Assembly (NCBI GenBank): GCA_017395885.1
Contig: JAFQNM010000169.1
Location: 1 to 8,785, forward strand
Origin: Clostridia bacterium
Lineage (GTDB): Bacteria; Bacillota; Clostridia; Oscillospirales; CAG-272
DNA length: 8,785 nt
Direction: 5' to 3'
The position numbers were made by a program, and so were the translations under genes. Position 1 is the first letter of the stretch. Every line of letters starts with the position of its first letter. Shown piece after piece: positions 1-5,111 of this stretch. Below the pieces are notes generated by a model. It did not search any database and was not told where the DNA came from. It worked only from the letters and a program-made list of their open reading frames with translations.

Positions 1-31
1 AATTACGCACCTTTTCTTCGTTTTTATCCAT
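1..31 (-). CDS. Possible 5' end of a gene leaving the window
   Basis: Reading leftward from an ATG at 31-29 gives an open frame MDKNEEKVRN that runs off the window edge. An AAGGTG stretch lies about 7 nt upstream (39-44), a plausible ribosome binding site. The strong terminator at 59-98 lies just upstream, so the gene would need its own promoter or read-through; none was found. Only ten codons are visible, so neither function nor reality can be settled. Confidence 0.3.
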   Translation of the reverse strand, partial: MDKNEEKVRN

Positions 32-58
32 GTTTACGCACCTTATTGCTCGCCTTTC

Positions 59-98
59 GCAACAAAAAAACAGACCGTTGGGTCTGTTTTTTTGTTGC
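59..98. terminator. Bidirectional intrinsic terminator, 18-bp perfect stem
   Basis: Positions 59-76 and 81-98 are perfect reverse complements around a GTTG loop. The core CAGACC/GGTCTG is flanked by a run of seven A on one side and seven T on the other, so a U-tract follows the GC core on either strand. It would stop leftward transcripts from the 263-1096 gene that escape the hairpin at 222-249. Confidence 0.85.
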
Positions 99-221
99 TG
101 AGTTTTTTAAGACCGAACCTTCGCCTGCTTGCAGGCTCGTTTTGCGCTTTGTTTACTTTAATCTTCGCTGTGCTTTGCCCCATAGAACGGGGGTTATTTC
201 TACGCCTTAAGGCACCAATGA
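99..221. other. Palindrome-rich noncoding spacer between two terminator hairpins
   Basis: No convincing gene is present. A 71-codon minus-strand frame crosses the area, but it runs through both hairpins and has an arginine/lysine-rich, low-information translation. Visible structure: hairpin GCCTGC-TT-GCAGGC (123-136), CCCC(178-181)/GGGG(189-192), and the 10-bp palindrome GCCTTAAGGC (204-213). It could be a small structured RNA or a dispersed intergenic repeat. No promoter was recognised on either strand. Confidence 0.4.
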
Positions 222-249
222 GAAATCCGCCGAATTTTCGGCGGATTTC
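222..249 (-). terminator. Terminator-like hairpin after the zinc-knuckle membrane gene
   Basis: A perfect 13-bp inverted repeat, 222-234 with 237-249 (core TCCGCC/GGCGGA), begins 13 bp beyond the stop codon at 263. On the minus strand it is followed by only a short, interrupted T tract (the stem ends in ATTTC), so termination may be partial and completed by the stronger hairpin at 59-98. Confidence 0.65.
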
Positions 250-262
250 AACTTTCATTCCA

Positions 263-1096
263 TTATTTGGATTTCTTGGGCTTGCTGGGATCGGAGAAAT
301 TACCGAACCTTTCTTTCAGAACAAACTCGTGAAGAATCATTTCCTCAATGTCCTTGCGGAATTCGATATATACACCATTATATACAGGCTTTGCGCCTGC
401 AGCATTTGCACCCTTGAACTTATATCTGTCTACGTAATGAGGGTTCTTGGAGCTATGGAAGGTGTGGAGAATATTATTTCTTCTCGCGGGATCGTTATAT
501 TCTTCAACTACTGCACGAACACTGTCCTCAAGCATACGGCTGACGCCGTGGTATTCCACCATGGGCACTTCGGACTTCGTAGCGTTGCAAACGAGAGGAG
601 ATGCGCAGTACTTCAGATGCTTGACCTCGCCGCACTTGGGGCAGGTGAGAGTAACGTTAAGAACGGCAGAAGCTTTTCCGGAAGCACTGACAGTTGAGTA
701 AACGCTCTGGTTATTTTTGTCAATGTATCCTTTGACGCCATTGAAGGTTGCTTCGTCCTTTTCCACGGTGTAGGAAACGTACTTTGCAAAATCCTCTGCT
801 GTGGGAATTTCGGGCATGGTGTTACATTTTTCGCAGGTAAGCACCTTAAACGTCTTTTTTGCAGTTGCGATAACCGAAAGCAAAAAGCCGAAAAACATAA
901 TGCCTGCAACGGGGATGATGAGGACGAAGGAAAGGAAATTGAGAGCCTCGATACCGGAAAGTAAGCCGAATAATACTCCTGCGGCGATGCATCCGAGGAA
1001 CCAGGGCATAATCTCCTTCTTTCTTGCTTCAGCATCGTCGAGATTTGTGATGGGGTCTTTTACAAGATGCTTAAAATGGACGATGGGATTTTTCAT
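263..1096 (-). CDS. Two-helix membrane protein with two CxxC knuckles, function unknown
   Basis: I do not recognise this 277-residue family. The N-terminal ~30 residues are polar. Two hydrophobic segments follow at about 31-49 and 53-78, forming a membrane hairpin. The remaining ~200 residues are soluble and contain CEKC (88-91) and CPKC (152-155), plus single cysteines at 164 and 170. The two CxxC pairs could jointly bind one zinc ion, with the intervening 60 residues as an insertion; this is inference. The tail is lysine-rich (PSKPKKSK). The ATG at 1096 is supported by AAGGAGG seven nt upstream. The gene is divergent from the XRE regulator at 1180, and the paired operators between them overlap its predicted promoter, so it is probably the regulator's target. 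It may sense or respond to envelope or metal conditions, but nothing in the sequence decides this. Confidence 0.8.
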   Translation of the reverse strand: MKNPIVHFKHLVKDPITNLDDAEARKKEIMPWFLGCIAAGVLFGLLSGIEALNFLSFVLIIPVAGIMFFGFLLSVIATAKKTFKVLTCEKCNTMPEIPTAEDFAKYVSYTVEKDEATFNGVKGYIDKNNQSVYSTVSASGKASAVLNVTLTCPKCGEVKHLKYCASPLVCNATKSEVPMVEYHGVSRMLEDSVRAVVEEYNDPARRNNILHTFHSSKNPHYVDRYKFKGANAAGAKPVYNGVYIEFRKDIEEMILHEFVLKERFGNFSDPSKPKKSK

Positions 1097-1116
1097 ATTT
1101 TTTCCTCCTTGTTTTA

Positions 1117-1133
1117 TGTAACATTGTGTTACA
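1117..1133. promoter_or_regulatory. Palindromic operator 1
   Basis: TGTAACA-TTG-TGTTACA is a perfect dyad of 7-bp arms with a 3-bp centre; it extends one more base on each side (1116-1134). It overlaps the predicted -35 of the XRE gene and the predicted start point of the divergent gene. The same arms recur at 1142-1158, 25 bp centre to centre. It is probably bound by the XRE protein encoded at 1180. Confidence 0.75.
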
Positions 1134-1152
1134 TCAAACAGTGTAACATAAT
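1125..1152 (+). promoter_or_regulatory. Predicted promoter of the XRE regulator
   Basis: TTGTGT (1125-1130) and CATAAT (1147-1152) are 16 bp apart, giving a start near 1159 and a leader of about 20 nt. The -35 lies in operator 1 and the -10 in operator 2, so binding at either site should block it. The -35 is weak (three of six consensus bases). Confidence 0.45.
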
Positions 1153-1168
1153 GTTACAATAAATGCAA
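1140..1168 (-). promoter_or_regulatory. Predicted promoter of the zinc-knuckle membrane gene
   Basis: On the minus strand TTGCAT (1168-1163) and TACACT (1145-1140) are separated by 17 bp, with a TGT immediately before the -10. The start would fall near 1133, inside operator 1. Operator 2 fills the space between the two boxes. This supports shared repression of both divergent genes. Confidence 0.5.
1142..1158. promoter_or_regulatory. Palindromic operator 2
   Basis: TGTAACA-TAA-TGTTACA has the same 7-bp arms and 3-bp centre as operator 1; its perfect dyad is 8 bp per arm around one base. It contains the predicted -10 of the XRE gene and lies between the -35 and -10 of the divergent gene. The 25-bp centre spacing is about two and a half helical turns, so dimers at the two sites would lie on roughly opposite faces. 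Confidence 0.75.
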
Positions 1169-1179
1169 GGGGTGATCGA

Positions 1180-1383
1180 GTGATTGGGCTGAAAAATATC
1201 AGAAAAGAGCGAAATTTGAATCAACAGAAGGTTGCAATGGACTTGAATATTTCCAGAGAAGCCTTGTCGTACTACGAAAACGGAAAAAGAGAGCCTTCTC
1301 TTGCTTTGCTGGTAGCAATGTCCGATTATTTTAACGTATCCATAAATTATCTGATAACAGGTGAAGAATTTCGAAAAAAATGA
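1180..1383 (+). CDS. Small XRE/Cro-CI-type transcriptional regulator
   Basis: This 67-residue protein is essentially one helix-turn-helix domain of the Cro/CI (HTH_3) type. Residues 3-60 follow the family pattern: an opening LKNIRKERNLNQQKVA, the turn region LNISREALSYYENGKREPS, and the closing LLVAMSDYFNVSINYLITG. There is no ligand-binding or protease domain, so it probably acts as a simple dimeric repressor. Translation starts at GTG 1180. The preceding AAGGGGTGATC closely matches the extended Shine-Dalgarno sequence, and an upstream GTG (1172) quickly meets a stop. The gene sits 83 bp from a divergent membrane-protein gene with two identical-arm palindromes between them, pointing to autorepression plus control of the neighbour. 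The family assignment is firm; the inducing signal is unknown. Confidence 0.93.
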   Translation: MIGLKNIRKERNLNQQKVAMDLNISREALSYYENGKREPSLALLVAMSDYFNVSINYLITGEEFRKK

Positions 1384-1422
1384 ACCTATTCTTTCGGTAA
1401 AGAAAGAGTAGGTTATTTTTTG
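1383..1422 (+). terminator. Intrinsic terminator of the XRE gene
   Basis: Arms 1383-1395 and 1402-1414 pair over 13 bp with a single G-U wobble around a GGTAAA loop, and six T follow (1416-1421). The left arm starts at the last base of the stop codon. Confidence 0.85.
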
Positions 1423-1720
1423 AACAGTCGCCCCTGCGGATGCGATAAACGGTTGGCCGTACGGGTGAAATATGACATAGCCCTTCCCCTCGCGGGCACG
1501 GGAACATCAGGTTTGGTTATCTTAATGCCCGCGTTGATTCTTCGTCGGGGCGAGCCCCTCCTCTGAATGACAACGTTTAGTGCTTCAAATTTCAGTTTAA
1601 CGGGGAGGGGACGTTATTGATATATTGTAGGGGTCGATATCCTCGGCGACCCGCACATCTGCACACGAACCGAAACGGCATTGGTGTGTGTCATCCCGAT
1701 AAACTGAAATTTCAACATTA
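1423..1720. repeat. Noncoding composite of intergenic repeat elements
   Basis: About 300 bp with no credible reading frame but clear nested symmetry. An inverted repeat pairs 1584-1604 with 1695-1715 (19 of 21 positions; core AAATTTCAGTTTA). Inside it, GGGTCG (1631-1636) pairs with CGACCC (1647-1652). To the left, CGCGGGCA (1491-1498) pairs with TGCCCGCG (1526-1533), and GGGGC-GA-GCCCC forms a small hairpin at 1547-1558. The stretch 1536-1573 resembles the widespread bacterial intergenic repeat with a TGTCATTC...GAAGAATC pattern on the opposite strand; this is from memory, unchecked. The 1584-1715 unit looks like a miniature mobile element or its remnant. No target-site duplication was identified. 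Confidence 0.55.
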
Positions 1721-1730
1721 AATAAAAAAA

Positions 1731-1754
1731 CTCCGCTTTTGCGGAGTTTTTATT
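1731..1754 (-). terminator. Intrinsic terminator of the dapA-dapB-lysA operon
   Basis: CTCCGC (1731-1736) pairs with GCGGAG (1741-1746) around TTTT. On the minus strand the hairpin is followed by seven T (1730-1724), and it begins directly after the lysA stop codon at 1753-1755. The other strand also has a T run (1747-1751), so it could work in both directions. Confidence 0.88.
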
Positions 1755-3048
1755 AAATATCATTTCTCAGAAGATCCTCAAAAGTCTCTCGCTTTACTGC
1801 CACGTAGTCCTTCCCTTCGTTCACCATTACCACCGGCGGGCGGGGTATACGGTTATAGTTCGATGCCATGGAATAGTTATACGCTCCCGTGACAAGAACC
1901 GCAAGGTAATCTCCTCTCTCGGGGCGGGCAAGGGCAACGTCCTCCTGTATAAGGTCGCCGCTCTCGCAGCATCGGCCTGCTACTGTTGCAACAAAATCGG
2001 CCTCTTCATCGGCTTTATTGGCTACAAGACAGGTATAATCTGACTCGTAAAGCGCATATCTGGGATTATCGGGCATTCCTCCGTCTACCGAAACGTAGCT
2101 CTTATACCCGGTTATGGTCTTGACGCTTCCCACAGAGTACACCGTCACGCCGGAATCGGCAACGATGCTTCTGCCGGGCTCCATGAGTATTGAAGGCTTC
2201 TTGACGGAAAGCCGGCCGCAAAGCCTGTCTATGACCCCTGCAAGGCCCTTTATATTCTCCCGATAGTCGATCTCGGGATCAGACTCAACGTAGCGCACGC
2301 CAAAGCCGCCGCCAAGGTTGAGCATTTCCGTTTCAAAGCCGCAATCGTCATACAGCTCTCTGATAAAGCGAAGCATTATCTCCGCTGCATCTGCAAAGGA
2401 GCTATACTCGAATATCTGGGAGCCGATATGGCAATGGAAGCCCTTGAGCGCTACGGCCTCAAGGGTGAGGGCATAGCGGCAGAGCTCTACGGCCTGTCCC
2501 GTTTCAATTGCCGTTCCAAACTTGGAATCTACCTTGCCCGTTGATATCTTCTTCTGTGTATGGGGGTCGATTCCCGGAGAAAGACGAAGAAGTATCTTCT
2601 GAACTATGCCCTTCTCCCTTGCCGTTTCGTTTATGGCATCAAGCTCCTCACGGTTATCTACTATAAAATATCCGACACCGGAGCTGATGGCATATTCGAT
2701 ATCTGCATCGGTTTTGTTATTTCCGTGGAAAAAGGCGTTCTCAAGAGGAAAGCCTGCCGCTGCCGCCGTATAAAGCTCGCCGGGAGAAACAAGGTCTGTT
2801 CCCATTCCCTCCTCGGCCACTATCTCATAAAGCCGCTTGAAGCAGCAGGATTTGCTGGCAAGAAGAGGGCGGCTGCCCTCTGGCATAAACTCTGCCATTG
2901 CATCTATATATGTTCTTGCATTCCTGCGGATGCGCTCCTCATCCATGAGAAAAAGAGGAGTGCCATACCTTTCGGCAAGCTCGCAAACGTCTCTGCCTGC
3001 AAGGCAAAGATGGCCTTTTTCGTTTATTGAAAGATTTGAGTGTAGCAT
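1753..3048 (-). CDS. lysA: Diaminopimelate decarboxylase
   Basis: LysA removes CO2 from meso-2,6-diaminopimelate to give L-lysine, the last step of the pathway, in the cytoplasm with pyridoxal phosphate. At 431 residues it has the usual length. It shows the alanine-racemase-like barrel followed by the C-terminal beta domain of group IV decarboxylases. Expected landmarks: the cofactor lysine in LLASKSCCF (K66), HIGSQ (207-211), the phosphate-binding GGGFG (246-250), EPGRS (290-294), CESGD carrying the catalytic cysteine (361-365), and GAYNYSMASNYN (388-399). An in-frame ATG at 3126 would give 26 more residues, but these lie inside dapB and have no family match. The ATG at 3048 has GAGGA four nt upstream, in the 10-bp gap after dapB, and is preferred. 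It is third and last in the riboswitch-controlled operon. Confidence 0.95.
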   Translation of the reverse strand: MLHSNLSINEKGHLCLAGRDVCELAERYGTPLFLMDEERIRRNARTYIDAMAEFMPEGSRPLLASKSCCFKRLYEIVAEEGMGTDLVSPGELYTAAAAGFPLENAFFHGNNKTDADIEYAISSGVGYFIVDNREELDAINETAREKGIVQKILLRLSPGIDPHTQKKISTGKVDSKFGTAIETGQAVELCRYALTLEAVALKGFHCHIGSQIFEYSSFADAAEIMLRFIRELYDDCGFETEMLNLGGGFGVRYVESDPEIDYRENIKGLAGVIDRLCGRLSVKKPSILMEPGRSIVADSGVTVYSVGSVKTITGYKSYVSVDGGMPDNPRYALYESDYTCLVANKADEEADFVATVAGRCCESGDLIQEDVALARPERGDYLAVLVTGAYNYSMASNYNRIPRPPVVMVNEGKDYVAVKRETFEDLLRNDI

Positions 3049-3058
3049 ATTTTCCTCA

Positions 3059-3790
3059 TCAGCCCTCAATAAGGCTGTACATATTATAAAGTCCTGCACA
3101 GCGGCGGCTGATGAACTTAGCCGCACTCAGTGCACCCTCTGCAAATACTGCCCGTGACTCGGCGTTATGCTTAAGGCTGAGGCACTGGTAATCTGTTGAT
3201 ATAATGACCTCGTGCATTCCCGGCTCGTTTCCGCATCTCAGAGAGTGGATGCCGATCTCCTCAGGGGCCCTCTTTGCCATTCCGTGGCGGCCGAAAACGT
3301 ACTGCGCCTCAGGTCGGACCTCCTTGACGGTATCTGCTATCATAAGAGCGGTGCCGCCGGGGGCATCAAGCTTACGGTTATGGTGCGCCTCAACTATCTC
3401 GATATCTGCATCGGGGAAAAGAAGAGCGGCACGGCGGGCAAAATCGCAAAGGGTGGCGATGCCCAGAGACATATTTGCAGAATAAAAAACGGGAACAGAT
3501 CTTGAAGCCTCGATTATGAGCGCCTTCTCCTCCTCCGTATGGCCTGTTGTGCACATAACGAGAGGCAAAGATCGGCTGAGAGCATATGCTACCACCTCTT
3601 TTGTAAGAGAATGGTGGGAAAAGTCTATAATAACGTCTCCCTCTCCCTTATAATCTGCAAGCTCGTGCAGCTCAACGCTCTCGCTTATCTTATCAACGGC
3701 GGCACAAAGAGTGCAGTCCTCCCCCGCTTCAATGAGTGAGATGACCTCCTTGCCCATTCTGCCGCCTGCTCCGTAGAGAATGACCTTCAT
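3059..3790 (-). CDS. dapB: 4-hydroxy-tetrahydrodipicolinate reductase
   Basis: DapB reduces the DapA product to tetrahydrodipicolinate using NAD(P)H, the second step of the diaminopimelate branch. The 243-residue protein opens with the Rossmann nucleotide site GAGGRMGKE (7-15). It continues with IDFSHH (55-60) and CTTGH (80-84), and has the signature EAHHNRKLDAPGGTA (134-148), which holds the catalytic histidine and lysine and the substrate-binding GGT. Length is slightly below the ~265 residues of the E. coli enzyme but common in clostridia. The start has GGAGAG four nt upstream in the 14-bp gap after dapA. The 10-bp gap to lysA suggests coupled translation. Confidence 0.95.
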   Translation of the reverse strand: MKVILYGAGGRMGKEVISLIEAGEDCTLCAAVDKISESVELHELADYKGEGDVIIDFSHHSLTKEVVAYALSRSLPLVMCTTGHTEEEKALIIEASRSVPVFYSANMSLGIATLCDFARRAALLFPDADIEIVEAHHNRKLDAPGGTALMIADTVKEVRPEAQYVFGRHGMAKRAPEEIGIHSLRCGNEPGMHEVIISTDYQCLSLKHNAESRAVFAEGALSAAKFISRRCAGLYNMYSLIEG

Positions 3791-3804
3791 TTTTCTCTCC
3801 GTTC

Positions 3805-4692
3805 TCAGCCTATAAGGCCGTGAGACTTCATAATGGCATACATCTTCTCGGCCTTTGGCTCATCCATTTCTGTGAGGGGAAGACGGAGAGCGTTCTCGCA
3901 GAAGCCCATTTTTGCCATTGCCGCCTTTACGGGAATGGGGTTTACCTCGGAGAAGAGTGCATCTATAATAGAATGATACTTATACTGAAGAAGAGCTGCG
4001 CCTGCAATATCACCCGCAAAGAACCTGTTGCAGATCTCAACAGTTTCACGGGGCATAATGTTGGAAAGCACAGAGATGGCTCCAACGCCGCCAAGAGACA
4101 TAAGAGGAACGATCTGGTCGTCGTTTCCGGAGTAGAGATCCAGCTTTTCGTGAACGTAGTGCATGGTCTCAACTATCTTGGAAAGGTTACCGTTTGCCTC
4201 CTTGATGCCCACGATGTTTTCGTGGTCTGCAAGGATGCGGTAGGTATCAGGCTCGATATTTACTCCCGTACGGCTAGGAACGTTATAAAGAATAACAGGT
4301 GCTGTGGACTTATCTGCGATCTCGGTGAACATCTTAACAAGGCCCTTCTGGGTTGCCTTGTTATAATAGGGGGTTACAACGAGAACTGCATCTGCACCTG
4401 CCTCGCAGGCACAGCGGGTAAGGTCGAGAGCATAGCCCGTATCGTTAGAGCCTGTTCCTGCAATGATCGGCACACGGCCTGCCGCACGCTTAACGGCATA
4501 TGCGATGGCATCACGGTGCTCATCATCGGTGAGGGTGGAGGCCTCGCCTGTGGTGCCGGCAACAACGAGAGCATTGATGCCGCTCTCTATCTGCCAATCG
4601 ATGATCCTGCCAAACTGCTCATAGTTGATGCCCTCCTCGTTAAAGGGGGTGATAAGAGCGGTTGCAATACCCTTGAAGATAGTCTTTTTCAT
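3805..4692 (-). CDS. dapA: 4-hydroxy-tetrahydrodipicolinate synthase
   Basis: DapA condenses pyruvate with aspartate semialdehyde, the committed step toward diaminopimelate and lysine. The 295-residue protein is a class I aldolase-type TIM barrel. It shows GTTGE (46-50), TPYYNK (107-112), LYNVPSRTG (135-143) with the relay tyrosine Y136 and the substrate arginine R141, and the Schiff-base lysine K164 in VGIKEANG. An ATG at 4743 would add 17 residues, but it lies within the terminator-proximal leader and lacks a good ribosome site. The ATG at 4692 is preceded by AGGAAGGAA about 8 nt upstream and matches the family N terminus (MKKTIFKGIATALITPF). It is the first gene after the lysine riboswitch, so its expression should fall when lysine is plentiful. 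Neither asd nor other dap genes are in view. Confidence 0.96.
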   Translation of the reverse strand: MKKTIFKGIATALITPFNEEGINYEQFGRIIDWQIESGINALVVAGTTGEASTLTDDEHRDAIAYAVKRAAGRVPIIAGTGSNDTGYALDLTRCACEAGADAVLVVTPYYNKATQKGLVKMFTEIADKSTAPVILYNVPSRTGVNIEPDTYRILADHENIVGIKEANGNLSKIVETMHYVHEKLDLYSGNDDQIVPLMSLGGVGAISVLSNIMPRETVEICNRFFAGDIAGAALLQYKYHSIIDALFSEVNPIPVKAAMAKMGFCENALRLPLTEMDEPKAEKMYAIMKSHGLIG

Positions 4693-4745
4693 ATTTATAA
4701 TTCCTTCCTCTGCCAAAAGGCCAACAAAAATTTTCAATAGCAATT

Positions 4746-4767
4746 AAAAAAGCCGACAGCGGTCGGC
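4746..4767 (-). terminator. Riboswitch-controlled intrinsic terminator ahead of dapA
   Basis: On the minus strand GCCGAC-CGCT-GTCGGC (4767-4752) forms a 6-bp stem followed directly by six T (4751-4746). It lies between the lysine aptamer and the dapA start, about 53 bp before the ATG, the standard position for an expression-platform terminator. Confidence 0.85.
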
Positions 4768-4794
4768 AAACGAAAGCTCCCGAAAAGGAACCCT

Positions 4795-4955
4795 GATAGC
4801 TCTCCGCAAATGCGACAGTCGGAGCGATCTTATTCGCTCAAACCGGCTCAGACGAGACCACCGCCTGCCCTCGGCACCTGCCCCTTTCCTGCAAGCAACG
4901 GGCGGTCAACCCTACACGCCTGCGGTACTCTTGGCACAATGCACCTCTACCGTTA
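4795..4955 (-). promoter_or_regulatory. Lysine riboswitch (L box)
   Basis: The dapA leader carries the conserved blocks of the lysine aptamer in order: AGAGGTGC (4948-4941), AGAGTACC (4931-4924), GAAAGGGGC (4888-4880), GTGCCGAGGG (4877-4868) and GGAGAGCTATC (4805-4795). Stem P1 can form between GGTAG (4951-4947) and CTATC (4799-4795), and a P5-like stem between CTCCG and CGGAG. Aptamer length, about 160 nt, fits the class. With lysine bound, P1 is stabilised and the terminator at 4746-4767 is expected to form, reducing dapA-dapB-lysA expression. A T-box was considered and excluded: there is no T-box signature, and the L-box blocks match throughout. Confidence 0.93.
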
Positions 4956-4959
4956 GGTA

Positions 4960-4988
4960 ATTATAGCACAGTAAATTTCCCCTGTCAA
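4960..4988 (-). promoter_or_regulatory. Consensus sigma-A promoter of the dap/lys operon
   Basis: On the minus strand a perfect TTGACA (4988-4983), 17-bp spacer and perfect TATAAT (4965-4960) are seen, with TGC just before the -10 (extended -10). The start is predicted near 4953, at the first bases of riboswitch stem P1. An unusually strong promoter is consistent with control being left to the RNA switch. Confidence 0.92.
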
Positions 4989-5050
4989 CATCTATTATTC
5001 ATTCTTTCATATTAACTAATATTAAATGCATCCGTTTCTGCTCTCCCGTC

Positions 5051-5079
5051 TTGACCTTTTGGCGTTCTGATGCTAAAAT
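5051..5079 (+). promoter_or_regulatory. Promoter of the DUF2079-radC-rimM-trmD operon
   Basis: TTGACC (5051-5056), a 17-bp spacer and TAAAAT (5074-5079) with a TGC extended -10. The start is expected near 5086, leaving a leader of about 25 nt. It is divergent from the dap/lys promoter, with 62 bp between the two -35 boxes. No operator-like dyad or riboswitch was seen between them. Confidence 0.85.
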
Positions 5080-5111
5080 AAGGATATATTGCTTGTGAGA
5101 GGAGGAGAAGC

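Noticed and set aside
43..258. A 71-codon minus-strand open frame
   Set aside because: It is laid across two perfect terminator stems, has no ribosome binding site, and its translation is basic and low in information. Better read as noncoding structure.
92..697. A 201-codon plus-strand open frame
   Set aside because: It starts inside the 59-98 terminator and overlaps the well-supported minus-strand gene at 263-1096. It has no ribosome site and no recognisable domain.
820..826. A lone TGTTACA half-site inside the membrane-protein gene
   Set aside because: Only one arm is present; a 7-mer by chance within coding sequence is not evidence for a third operator.
3049..3126. Longer N terminus for lysA (ATG at 3126)
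   Set aside because: The extra 26 residues overlap dapB, do not resemble the LysA N terminus and lack a ribosome site, whereas 3048 has GAGGA at close range.
3820..4740. A 306-codon plus-strand open frame opposite dapA
   Set aside because: It mirrors dapA exactly, is cysteine-rich with no domain pattern, lacks a ribosome site, and runs through the riboswitch-proximal leader. It is an antisense shadow of a clear gene.
4746..4955. T-box leader in front of dapA
   Set aside because: The T-box signature is absent, and the conserved lysine-aptamer blocks occur in the right order and spacing.
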